Origin: Anas platyrhynchos
Lineage: Eukaryota > Chordata > Aves > Anseriformes > Anatidae
DNA length: 64,000 bases
Direction: 5' to 3'
Assembly (NCBI RefSeq): GCF_047663525.1
Contig: NC_092602.1
Coordinates: 1,309,501 to 1,373,500 of the forward strand
How positions within the stretch are numbered: the first letter of the stretch is position 1; every line of letters begins with the position of its first letter. The notes beneath the pieces were generated by a model. That model had not been told where the DNA came from. It searched no databases and saw only the letters and a program-made list of their open reading frames with translations. A program made the position numbers and the translations under genes. This document shows positions 1 to 12,000 of this stretch, piece by piece.

Positions 1-3000
1 CCTCCGAGTGAAGTTTTCCAGCACACCCAGCACTGGCCAAAACCACGTTGAAAATCCAGCTTCAGCGTGAGTCCTGGCAGGGCAGGGCAGCAGCACACAG
101 CCCCAAAACACCACTCTCCTGCCCAGCACTATGGACAACGCAGGAAAGGCTGCCTGATGAAGTCCTCCCAGGTTGTTGATCCTATAGCAGCAATTCGAAT
201 GCTGTACTTAAAAGATGACCTGATTTTGAACAAAGCAGTTATTAAAAAAATCTTCAACGAGATTAATTTTGCTCTCGTTATGCCTTTCAGTATATAGACA
301 GAGCCATTAAAACTCAAATAGACATGAGCATCAGATTTAGATCTTTCCACTCATGTCCAGTAAAAATCAAAAATAAATTTAGACCAGAGAAAGAGGGGTG
401 GATCTATTTTGAGTCAAAATAAAATACTGTTATAAAAGTTAAACTCTTAATAACAGATTTTGGCCGAGAGAATGTTAAATGCTATGTCAGCATCTGCTCT
501 ACTGAAAATTTCAAAGTACTGAATTGCTTTGATAGTTCTTTGACCTCTGCCCCACATATCCAACACAGCGTTAATTTGGGAAGGAATTATTACTGCAGCA
601 GGGTGCCGCTTCCTATCCAGCATCTGTAACCTGCCCCAAGCTGTGTACCACAAAAAGGCTGCCAAGCAAAGAACATTTGTGTCAGGGGAGCCACTGCTGC
701 TCCATCGATAAGGCTCCCACTGTCACACACGGTCACATCTAGCTGTCCACATACACCAATTGCCTAAGCTTCCCCACCACCACCAGTGCAATTACCCGTT
801 GCAGAAATACTGCGAGTTTTGCTTCTTTCATTACCTGGTAGCAAGTCCTCGTTAGCTGCAGCCCACAAAGGAGTTTCCTCCTCCACCAGCAGCCACAAAT
901 TTAACAGGGCACTGCAGTTTTGCATGACTGAGGACTCAGACCTGTTTTTTTCTCATTTGTGAACAAAAGCACATTTAAGCCAAGAACTCTGACAGCACAA
1001 AACCTACACATTAGCCATTGTTTACTGCCTCGTTCTTCAGACGCACGATGCTACGCAGGAAAATCAAGGCCTGTAATGAATTACTGGTCAGCACGCTATC
1101 TGGAAGCTTTGTGATTCCAACAACTCCCTCCATCTCCTTATATGCTCAAGAAAGCACAGACAGGGAAAAATAGCCAATTAACTGAAAGTCAACAGTTCAG
1201 TCTCATAAAGCCTTACACATTTGGGAGGGGGGCAGAAAGCAGAGCAGCAGCAGGCAGAACACAGCATGGGTATCCAAGCACAGTCCCACCAGGATGGGGA
1301 GCACGGGTCTGCCCCGACAGCACTGGCATTTTTGTGCCACAACCACACATCACTCCTTTAAGCCTTCTGCTAGGTTTTAAGCACAGGAGCCACAGAATGT
1401 AACACATCAGAATGAAGATAAAACAGAAAAACCTTTAATAAAAGGTGCAGACTGTCAAACAACACACGTACAACGCAGAGATTTACTGGCTGACACACGC
1501 ACAGGAGGGCTGGCAGGAAGGCTCTCACCAGCCCACCCCTCTCCAGATGCTAACCTGCCATCTGCTTCGTTGCCACCTTCCCCTACACCCTTTAAAGACG
1601 TTCTCAAAATGCTGAGTTTGGGTGCCCTTCCCACACTTACAGGTTTTTCTGTGCTCCGATCAGCAACTGGGTCCTGCTGGAACCAGTGCAATTACCAGGA
1701 TGCTGAGACATGGGCTTCCAGAAGAGTTGTGTCAGTACTTCAAGGAGCCAACAGAAGCAGAATGGTGTAGGTCAACCTTTACAAAGGTTGTAAAGCAATA
1801 ATTAACACCCAGAATGAAATGAGCAGCAGGCAGGCAGAAAAGTAAAAGAAGTCTCGCCCCAAGAGCACATGTAAAGGCTTCAGCCATCTCAAGGTATAAT
1901 GATGCTTCTCCTTCTCCGGGAGCAACGCCACCGAGTCCAGGTTTCTCACATCATTAGAAAGGATGCAACAGGCATAAGAGCACAGTCATTCATAGAGCAA
2001 AGCTAAACAGAGAAGGAGAAAGGATTTTTTACTTTAAAATAACCATTTTTAACACCCATAAACGCAGCAATTTGAAAGACCGCTAACCTGGAAATTGAAG
2101 CCATCGCCTTCCAAAACGAAGAAACCTAAAATAACCTAACCTGCTCCACATAGAGCCAGGCTTGTGCAAAACCCATCCCAGTCAGCCAAGCATCCACAGT
2201 TCAGAAAAGTGGATTCAAAATCGACTCTCTTTTACTTTGTGTCACAGTCCAACACCAGCAAAGACAGCAGCATTCGCGATCATTACATTAAACACGTATC
2301 TCAAACGCTTTAAGGTATCACCAAGTCTCTAAAGGTACTTACTGCACACGCTGTTAGGAATCAGTATTAATACATGCTCCTAGACTCAAGACCAAACACA
2401 AGAGAAAAGGCTCCGCGTTGTTCGCAGGAGGCAGTCAGTAACTGGACCAAACTTACACATCTGCTTCCATACACAACCTCATTTCATTTTTGTCTGCACA
2501 TAATCCATGAATTCAATCATCACAGGTGCCCTGTATCCCAAAATAAAGTCCTTTCATCCAAAAAAAAAAAAAAAAAAGAAAAAAGAAAAAAGTTAAAAAA
2601 AAATCACATTTCATCCTAAGCAAGGCTCCTGCCTCTCCTAGCTCTCATCTCCAGGTGTCAGACTGGCCCGGCAGCGGCACTGTTTAAGCGCACACCTCAA
2701 GTCAGGACCTCGGTACAAACCAGCCCCGTGGTCGTGCTTCCTGCAGCTGATGGCAGCACCAGGCACAAGACGGCTTCTCCCTGCCCAGAGCTAACCCTCA
2801 GCACCCCGAGCGCCGAGCAGAGGCTCTGATGGAATCTGCAAGCACTGCAGAAGCCAAAGGAAGCGCAATTCCAATACGTTTAACAACCGAATTAGCATAA
2901 TGCTCAGCATGCAGAAACCAGCTTCCCTGACCTTCCCAAAACGCTGATCCGCAACTATCGATGAGCCTCTCCTATGTGTGCTGTGATTCAAGTACAGCTA

Positions 3001-6000
3001 AGAAAGGCAACCAGAAAACATCCATTGCCCCATCAAGTTTAGCAAGAACAGCTCAGAGACGTGGAAACCTCTGCTGCAACCACACACAACCTCGGAGCAA
3101 TACCCAGAACCTCTCAGTACTATGTAAAATTGTATTTGAGGGTGAAAGGATCAGAACTAGTACCAGAAACCCTCCTGCTATCATACCAGTCCATTTAATC
3201 TCTTCTTCATTATAAGCAGTAACCAACGAGAGATGGGATACTCTTAAAAACCTTTCTTTTTTAAAGAACAAACTGAACGCTGACTAGTAAGAATTACAAG
3301 ACACATACATTTGAACATGATTTAGAAATACTTCACATTAATTGCATAAATCACAATGTTTACTTTCTCAAACACAACTGCTATCGTAGGCTGAAATATA
3401 ACACACAAGAAAAAAAACTCTATACTGTTCATAGATGCATACTGCAAGGATAGGATGATATTTAAGGTAACCATTAGGGTGCTTAAAATATTCTAAGGGC
3501 AAATTATACTAATATCTGCCATTTGAAAGCACCGACACAGTCAGAGCACTGTTTGACAACAAGCAACAAAAATGACATTTCTTGTAAGGTCGCTAAGTAA
3601 AGGAACAAACCAGCTGCACTGCACAGCTCGGGCCTCGGTGCCCGTTTTAGAAAGGCATCCCTGCTCGTCCTGCTCAATGAGGAACTCAGAGCGTTCTCAT
3701 GAAAATCAAACGCAATTCTGGTGGCCAGAAATTCCAGCCCTGTTTAAAACATACGACTTTGCTGGGCCAAATGCTTTCGTTACGGATGAGAGGGCTTTGT
3801 CCATCGAAAGCCTTGTATGGCTGAACGTCCGCGCGGCAGATAAACATCCCTCTGCGGCTTTGGCACCGCTCGCTCCCTACCAAGAGTCACTGATACTGGA
3901 GCTGAATTCAGAAGGCAGCCAGACTCCAATCCGAGCTGGAGTCTGAGCTCATTAAAAGAAAGGAATAAAGACCGGCTTAAATTCCATTCCTGTTTTCCAA
4001 GCGCTAACCAACATTGATCACCCCACGCTTACATCGGCAGGAATACCAGAGCTGCCCAGTTATTAGCGCCACTCGATGGGAGGCACAGAGGGCACGTGCT
4101 TAACCAACGCCACCACCAGAAAAACAGCCACTGCAAAAACATAAACAGTGGCTGACGTGTATGGAGACAACATGGCTTGCACCAAAAGCACACACAAACA
4201 CTCATTTTCATGCATTTCACTAAAATACCAGCAGCTTTTTACCCTGAGAAAGGAAGGATAACGTTTTTTAACTCTTAGACTTAGAGAAAAACCAACAAAG
4301 CAAAACCATCATCATCATCACTTCCTCACCTCTTCTCCTCTCCACCATGCAAACCCAAGCATTTCAAGCCCCAAAACACAGCTAATTTCTTTTTCTTCCG
4401 TCTTGCCATTCATCTTACGTGCACCCAAGCCGCCCCTGCGGCCAAGCTGAAGCTGCCTGCTCTGGGGCTGGCCTCGCTCGGGGGCACACACACGCTTCCA
4501 GGCAATGCCAGCACGCTGCGGACCGCGCTGCTGAGCGGTAACTGGGTCAGGCACGCAGCCGAGACCACAGCAGAGCCCAGTCCTCACCTCCCACCCAGCT
4601 CCGTACAGCCGGGCAACTACGAGATTGCTCTGATTAAAGAAACTTCTGGAGCGCACATGCAGGAGTTTTTTTCCCCCTCCAAGTGAAAAGCATGCAGATA
4701 ACTCATTGCTGCAGGTTTGGTTATCTTTTTCTACTTGTTACAGCAAGCTAATGGCCATCCTGACTCATAATTATTACAACAGCGAGAAGCTTTCGGTTCT
4801 CACACTGTTGCGAGTCCAACATTCATTTTATTTCAGGCATGCCACGGCTTTATTATAGCTCAAAATGGAAAGTTCGGGCATTTACTACTGATAAGAACTT
4901 CGACAGAACAGCTCTGTAATTGGCTTTAAGGCTGCCCAGATTTTCCCCCAGAGGCTTCAGCACACATTCACAGGACAGGACCCAAAACGCAAACAAGCAG
5001 CAATCTCAGCTCAGAATCCCCCGCAGCCCCACACTGCCCAAATCGCAGCCCCACAATCACACCAGCCTAAAAAAGCATTGTTACCCTTCCTGTCCTCAAG
5101 CGTGTTTGTAGAAGTGAAGAGTACAAAAAAAGTTCGACCCCCATCGTTTCCATGTAATTGTAAAGTACCGAAAACTGCCAAAGTACGTATTAACAATTTG
5201 GGATTTTCTCCTACTTAAGCAGATGTATTGAAAAATAACCCCACCCAGCCCAGAAAGCCGTTTGAGAGCTTTCTTGCTGCAGTTCCAGCATCACACATTT
5301 CCAAAACAAACCAAGGACAGTTGGAAGCAAGAAAATAAGCCATGTGGGTTTGGGGAAGGAGCCTAAAAATGATCAAGCTGTTTACAGAGTCGCTTCTAGC
5401 CCTGACAAAAACCCTCACTGCCCGAGCAGACCTCTCCCATGAGATTTTCAGCTCCTACCAGCTGAGTTTCACCAAGAATTTCACTCCAAGCCAGCGGGCA
5501 GAGCACGCTCTCGGCACCACGGGAAGCACAGGGGGCAGCCCAACAGCACGCTGCTTGGACATTTTGGGAGCAGGCAGTGCCCTCAGTTGCAGGGGCATCC
5601 AGAGTTTACCAAGCACGAGGGCTTCAAGCTGTGCTGGTAGATCTATGACACCTGTGCTGCAAACTGGGGACAGCCACCGCACGGTGCCAAAGGCCACTCC
5701 TGCACCAAGGAGTCCTCCTTTAAATAGGTCCCGAGGCCAAAGCAAGAACCTCGTGGCTTTTTCCCACATGATGCCTTTGGATGATTCCTACACAGAAAAC
5801 AAAAAAACACACCTAAAACGTTGCAACACCCCCAGCTTCTCATCACCCTTGCACGCCAAGCACAAAGAAGTGATACAGAGCGCTCACAGCATCGCTGCAG
5901 CGTCGTGCCCGGGCTTGCAGGATTAAGCACTTCACTTCAGGCTCCCTTTTACAACAGCCCACTGAACACAGCGTGATCTGCCCCGTGAACAGCACCTTAA

Positions 6001-7880
6001 AGTTCTGAAGAGACACAGCACGTTCCTCCCCAAAGCTGCTTAAGAGTCAAAAACGGAGCCCCAAAAGATTGTGGCTACGTTAAAGAATGATATAAACTAG
6101 CAGAAAAAATAAACACTGTGCATCTCCCTGCCACCAACAGCATCACGTGAAAATCTACCGAGCTCTGGAAGTGAAAGACTTCCAACCAGCATTATTCATA
6201 CCCTCCTGCGGGAAAACATCCTATAAAAAGAAGGCTTGGAAGTAGGAAAAGGACAGCGGCACTGCATGTAACTGGATGCCAAGGATCTGAAACTTGCAGC
6301 GAGACAGGCGTGCACACACCCCTTTCCCCAGTCACATCTTTAAATACCTCCACAGCACGCAGCTCGGCGTGACAAACCCACCGGCAGCAGAAACTTCCCC
6401 TGGCAAGGGAGCAGCACCCAGTCACCGGTTTCGGTGGAGCATCGAGGTGAGGAAACCTTCCAGCTCAGGGAGAAAAATGGGGATGGACGGGACTCCTCGG
6501 TAAGGAACCAACACGTCCAGCACCAGGTCCAAGCCCCGTGTCACAAACCTGTAGGGCATCCCCACAAGCACCGCCGTGCTGAAGTTTTCAAGCCTGTGGG
6601 AAGCTTTTTTTTTTTTTTTACCACTATTTAGAAACTCACAGACAGGAGGAAAATCACCAGGAGCTGTGTCAGCTTTGTTCGGATGGCTCTTGGAAGAGCA
6701 GCCCGAGGAGAGACGGCTCCAAGAGCAGGGGGAAAGCAAAGACCGAGCCTGTGGAAAGGAGCGGGCAGCGAGCGCAGCAACGCATTCCTCTCCAAGGAGA
6801 AAGAGCTCGTTTTTTACTTCACTGTAACCAAGCCCATGTGAAGGGGAAAGGAGGCGACAAGGCGGGCTGCAGAATTACCCAGTAGCCAGGGAAACAAGGC
6901 ACTGACCGGAGCAGGGCCCGGGACAACGCCGGAGCCACACGGGGAACGCGTGCTCCTTGCGGCACCGTCTCCATTCTGCGCTCAGCCTGCACGGCACCAG
7001 GGCTGGAGAGCTTCTGAAATACCGTCCTTGGAGGCTGAAATTCTTGCAGCCAAGTCTCTTCCCAAGCCAGAACTCATTTTTCCCCCTCTTCTGAGGAACT
7101 CAGGCCTGCAGGAAGCCCGCGGACACCCGAGGGGCTCAGCTCGCATCGCAGGCAGCAGCGCTGCTGCACGTGGTTGGAGACAGCATTAAAACAGGAAAAT
7201 CAAAGCTACGTGCAGCTGGCAGCACGGCGCTGAACGGAGGCAATAAAGCGCTCAATTACCAGACATTAAAGCCTTCCCAGGACCTTGCTATCTGCTCGGC
7301 CAGAGCCCAGATGCGGAGCGGCGGCGATGGGCACGCGCCGACCTTTCTCCCCCAGCCGAACGGCACCGCGAGCACCAACCTTGGACCGCAGTCACATCAT
7401 TTACTGCCGCGGGTAAAACGGGACAGGAAAAATGACAACCGGCAAATTTTATGCGGAGGGCAGCCCTGGGCTTCTGCTGCTTCCAGGGAGCGGCAGCGCT
7501 ATGACGAGAGTCGTTTTGTTCTTCTTTGGGATTTTTGGGGAAAGGAGCGATATTCAGAGCGGAGACACGCAGAGGAGCTGCACGACCATCACCATGAAGC
7601 TGCTGATGGGTGGCTGCTCCCCTCCGCTCCCAGAGGCAGGGATCGGACCCAACCCTGGATCCTCACCGGGGGAATTCCTTTGGCGTCCAACCAGGCACCC
7701 ACCGGGGTGGGTTAGGGGCAGCCCCCACCGTCAGCCCCATTCCTGCCTCTCGCCTATCCCGAAGCAAAACCCACCGCAGACTGACCCCCCGATACACCCC
7801 ATGGCTATTTTTGCAGGAAAAAGCACAAAATACAATGACAAAAAACCTATAAAACAGTACGAAAAGTTGATAACCACTCG
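1..7880. other. No coding exon recognised; probable intron or flank of a leftward gene
   Basis: I read both strands and found no exon with a recognisable protein family. The open frames are short, lack conserved motifs and are interrupted. In human, the order downstream of SGSM1 is TMEM211 then KIAA1671, with KIAA1671 in the same direction as SGSM1. By that order this stretch could be 5' intron of a leftward KIAA1671 orthologue starting at the CpG island near 8.4 kb. That is inference from synteny; no KIAA1671 coding sequence was identified. The stretch holds one notable A-rich tract preceded by AATAAA (see 2542-2600) and a short T tract near 6607. Confidence 0.4.
2542..2600 (+). repeat. AATAAA followed by oligo-A: retroposed 3' end signature
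   Basis: AATAAA at 2542-2547 is followed 12 bases later by an A run beginning at 2560 (about 18 A), which then decays into A-rich sequence with scattered G to about 2600. A polyadenylation signal at this distance from a genomic poly-A tract is the usual mark of a retrocopied mRNA 3' end. I could not recognise the source transcript upstream and did not find target-site duplications. A chance A tract is the alternative. Confidence 0.3.
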
Positions 7881-8760
7881 GATGGGAGATTTTGGGGAAA
7901 ACACCCGTGCCGAGCCCCCCACCAGCCCCCCCCCCCTGCTGCCAGCCCCCCGGCTGCCCCCCGGAACACCCCGAGGGGGCACGGGGAGATAACACCAAGG
8001 GCAGTAAGGGAGGGGGGGGCTCCTCCTGCCGAGGCTCTCCCCAGCCCCGCCGTTACCGGGGGCACCCGGCTGACCCCCCCCAAGCCCCCACCCATGGGGG
8101 GAACGCAGCGGCCCCCCCCCCCACTCCCCCACCCCCGATGGCCGCCCCGGGGCCGTTCCCCACCGCCAGCACCCTGCGGCACCGGGGGGGCTCAGGGGGG
8201 CTCCGACCCCTGCTTGGCCGTGACCCCGCCGCCCCGGGACCCCCCCGAGACCCCCCCCAAACCCCCCCCCCGGTGCTTCCCCGCCCCGCCGGTACCGGCC
8301 GTGCCGCAGCGACCGGCGGCGCTGCCCAGGGGGTGCCCCGGGGTGGAGGTGGGGGAGCCCTGGGGTGGGGGCACCGCCCCCTGAGCCCCCCGCGCCCCCC
8401 GCGCCCCCCGCCCGCTCTCACCTCCCGGCCCCGCCGCGCTCCGCGCCCCGCCGGGCAGGCGCCGACCGGGCCGGGCACGGCCCGGGGTGGGCGGGGCCAG
8501 GGCGGGGGGAGTGGGCGGGGCCTCTCCGAGCCACGCCCCCACGCAGTGCCCGGCCGCGGGGGGGAAGCGGCTCCGTTGTCAAGGCGACCGCGCGGCGCCG
8601 CTGGGGTGGGCGGGGCCGAGCCCCCCCCCCCGAGGGGAGAGGGAGGCCACGCCCCTTCCACCTGCCCCCCTCCCCCTCCCCCCTCCTCTGGTGGCGGCGG
8701 GGTGGACGCGGGTTCGAGTCCCGCCCCGGGAGCGAGGCCGGCGCCAGCCCTGAGGGAAGC
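7880..8760. promoter_or_regulatory. CpG island, probable promoter
   Basis: The stretch is extremely G+C rich with dense CpG dinucleotides, GGGCGG/CCGCCC boxes (for example in 8490-8625) and long C runs. It is sharply richer than the flanking DNA. On the minus strand it contains a consensus splice donor (GAG|GTGAGAG, boundary at 8422), as expected for a noncoding first exon transcribed leftward. The long open frames in both directions here are a by-product of high GC and have proline/glycine/arginine-only composition, so I do not call them genes. The downstream gene is not visible in the window; KIAA1671 is the synteny-based candidate. Confidence 0.6.
8422..8560 (-). other. Candidate noncoding first exon of a leftward gene
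   Basis: Read on the minus strand, GCCGGGAG is followed directly by GTGAGAGCG, a near-perfect vertebrate donor, with the exon's last base at 8422. The donor sits inside the CpG island with GC boxes upstream. The start (about 8560) is a guess based on the GC boxes at 8490-8560. No matching acceptor could be assigned, so the exon remains a proposal. Confidence 0.3.
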
Positions 8761-8859
8761 ACAGCCCCGTGTCCCTTCGTCCTTCCAGGGCCCCCGTGCC
8801 AGGGCAGGCTCGGTCACCAGCACTGGGGACGGAGCTTTAGGCTGTGAAGGGGACGTGTG

Positions 8860-9036
8860 TCCTCAGTACGGGGCCATTCCTCCTCAGTCTGGGGGCATTT
8901 CTCCTCAGATGAGGGTGTTTCTCCTCAGACAGTGGTGTTTCTCCTCAAATAGGGCTGTTTCTCCTCAGACAGGGCTGTTTCTCCTCAGATAGGGGTGTTT
9001 CTCCTCAAACCAGGCGGGTTTCTCCTCAGCATGAGG
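8860..9036 (+). repeat. Minisatellite, 20-21 bp unit, about 8.7 copies
   Basis: Successive units begin with TCCTCA at 8860, 8881, 8902, 8922, 8942, 8962, 8982, 9002 and 9023, and most end in GTTTC or ATTTC. The unit is roughly TCCTCAGAYAGGGNTGTTTC. The first, second and eighth units are 21 bp and the middle ones 20 bp. Central units are the most alike and edge units the most diverged, as in an array growing by unequal exchange. It lies just beside the CpG island. The array stays open in one forward frame, but nothing suggests it is coding. Confidence 0.9.
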
Positions 9037-12000
9037 CAGCTCCATGCCCGCCAGGAGCCCCCCAGCCTGCCTGCGGGCCCCTCAGCCGTGCTGCCCCCCG
9101 GGCTGTGTGGTGGTGTCAGCGCTGACTCTGCTCCTTGCCACCTTGCCAAGGTGTGGTTTGTGTGCCGGAGGAGTCCAAAGTCAGCTCCGGGGCCGGTGAC
9201 TCACTGGGCAGGCAGTGCCCAGGCCGTGGCCGGGGTGAGAAGTGGCAGCGAGGGCGGCTCCACGCCCTCAGCCAGCTCCCAGCAGGGCCGCGGGGCACCC
9301 GGCAGCATCCCCATGTCAGCAGGGAGCCCACCAGTCACTGCCCATCCACACCTTACTTCAGATTTTAGGGCTCCTGGGCAGATCAGGCTGATTTATCTTT
9401 CCATGCCCCATGCCTGCACTGCCGGAGGGAGGTGATGCTTCCTTGGTGCACCTCAGCTCGGAGCAGGAGCTGCCCGGTGGCTGCTCCAGGCAGGTGTGTG
9501 GCTGGGGGCCAGGGAAGAGCTCTCAGCAGAAGCACCCAGCTGCACGATAGCTGTGCGAATAAAAGAGAGCCTCCCCTCCTCTTTCCCCACCCTTGTTGTA
9601 TACACCCACATCCCATTTAAATCAAGATCCCTTTCCCACAGACCCCCTTGCTCCCAAATCAGGCTAATATATGTACTTCCCCCACCTTAGCAATGCTTTT
9701 ATCTTCACCACATACAAACACAAAGCGATCCCAGCTCCGTGACTCATTCACCTTCCCCTTTTCCAGAAACGAAGGCACAATCCTGTCCCCTCATCCTCCT
9801 GTCCCCCCACCCCAGCACCTTCCCCACCTGGCCAGCATGGTTACCTCCATGCTGGCACCCATCCCGCAGCCTGGGCCATTGCTGGAACTGACACATGCCC
9901 GCACGGCGAGGGCGATCCACGGCTCAGATTAGTGCCTCTGCAAACAGGGTGTTACTGCTTTTTCCCTCTTTGAAGTGGTTCTCGGTCCACCCATGGCTTG
10001 GGAACCACTGCTCAAGCACACGGGGCTTTCAGAAAGGAATGGGAAACAATGAAATCGCCTGATCAGTTATTCAGGTGCCGCTCTAATGGCATCACCCTCC
10101 ACAAAAACTCCTACATACCACGACGCAGCCAGAGATGAGAGAACTGGCCGAGCCGGGCTCCAGAGGCTGCGTAGCCTTTGGGAAGGCTGCATTCAAATGG
10201 GTGACGTCAAGAAGAGCAGACGCCTTCCCAAGAAGCTGCTGCCTCGTTTCCCACTGTCTGAGGAGGAACCTCAGCATGTGCCTTTGCAAATACCCAGGGC
10301 GATGAGACCTGGGAAGTTCAAAGGAGCCAGAGCAGCTCTCACTGCTTCAAGCCCAAGCAGGCCAGGGGCGGCAGCTGCACCTGCGGGACCGCAGAGCTGC
10401 GGGGTGGATGCAGGCCCGGTCTCGAAAAGCCTCCAGTGTAGAGCTGGAGGGGCCGTATCCTAACCCTCACTCAGCCTCTGCTGCCCTGGGGAGATCCCAG
10501 CCCTATGGGAACGGGAACGGCTGCGGCGTGGGGCCAGCACAGAGGGAACCACGGGACCCGCAGCGCTGCTGCAGAGAGCCGGGATCCCCCGGCACAGGGC
10601 ACAGCAGGCGGCACCGCGGCCGTGGTGGTTCCCCAAGGAGGGACCCGTGGGACCTGATGCAGGGAGGGCTCCTTCCCCGTGCCCTCTCCCTGCTATGACC
10701 CTGCCCGACCCCTTCTCCCGCTGTTTATCAGCAGGTATTTGACTGGAGTTAACCGCAATCTAGGGGCAGCGTTAAACGCAGAGCCCTGTTCCGTCGCCCC
10801 ATGTACATAAATTAGAGCTGTAATTCCACCCCGCGGTGTGGATGGCAATAGCAAACAGACGCTGCCAGCCCCATCGCACGCAGACGTTTGAGCTTTGAAC
10901 CTTTGGTTTATGATTTCACCAGTACTGTCAGTGCAATGATATGCAAGCGCTATACAATGAAGGAGTGCTCACACTTGGACAAAAATGGCAGGCCTCAGCC
11001 CTGAGAAGTTTTCATTTTTAAACACAAATGCTCTTTGCCATCACAGCGACAAAAGGCTCTGCCAGGCTGATGCACCCGTTCACTAGCAGCTCTGCTTCTT
11101 CCCAGGTGGGCACTGCCTCCCTTTCTCCTCTCTACAGTACATTTAACTTCCAGGGCTGGCGCATTTCACAATTCGACTACGAACTGCACAAAAGCAGTGA
11201 ATAACAGCAAACATCGCATGTACCAGCGGGGCTGCTCCGGCGATCTGCTTCCTCTCGCACAGTCTGTCAGTGCCCTGTAGTGGAGAAATGGGTTAATTGC
11301 AAATGCCACATGGAGCCACTGCCAAGCTGCCGGGCTGTGCTCCTGCAAACTTGGGTCAGGCCCCGGCAGCCGGTGGAGAGGCTCCAGCACCGCGGCTGCG
11401 TGGAGATTTCGGCTGGCTGCTGCCTCGGTGGGACAGCGCTCTGCTCCCCGTCACCTCTGCCTGTCCCTGCCCGGCCCCAAAACAGCCCCTGGGCACACGG
11501 GCAAGATTCCTTCCTCTGCCCCAGTTACTGACAGCCTCGTCTCTTCCCTCTGAGCAAGTGACTCCTATTACACGGAGGTGGAGATGCATGCGAAAACACT
11601 TCAGCTGGGCCCGGGGAGCAAGTGCCTGCTCTTCGCAGGCTGGCGTGGCTTTGGAAGGCTCTGGCCCCAAGCGGTAAAGCACTTCGGTGTCCAGACTTGC
11701 AACCCTCCACAAAGGGCATGCTCCCACAAAGGTCAAAACTTCTGCTGAAGGTGAGAGGTGAGGCCCCAGAGGAGCCGGCCGGGAACGCCCTGCACGTCTT
11801 GGGCACAAAGTGCTGCAGGAAGGTGTTCTACTGCCAAATGGCATAATCCACAAAAAGGAAACAGAAAGCAAAGCTTCCCTCCCACTCCCCATCCCCACCA
11901 CGGCAGGGGTCTTTCACAGCTCCTTTCCCACCTCTCTGTGTTCAGCCACCCTGAAAGTCAGCACGGAGAGCTCTGAGTGCCAGGCGCGGAGCCCCACTGC

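Noticed and set aside
8650..8730. A tRNA gene
   Set aside because: The T-arm and B-box are perfect, but there is no A-box, D-arm, anticodon arm or pairing acceptor stem.
7892..8992. Long plus-strand open frame (366 codons) and several overlapping frames on both strands
   Set aside because: They lie in a CpG island where stop codons are rare. Composition is low-complexity Pro/Gly/Arg, there are no domains, and all six frames are similarly open.
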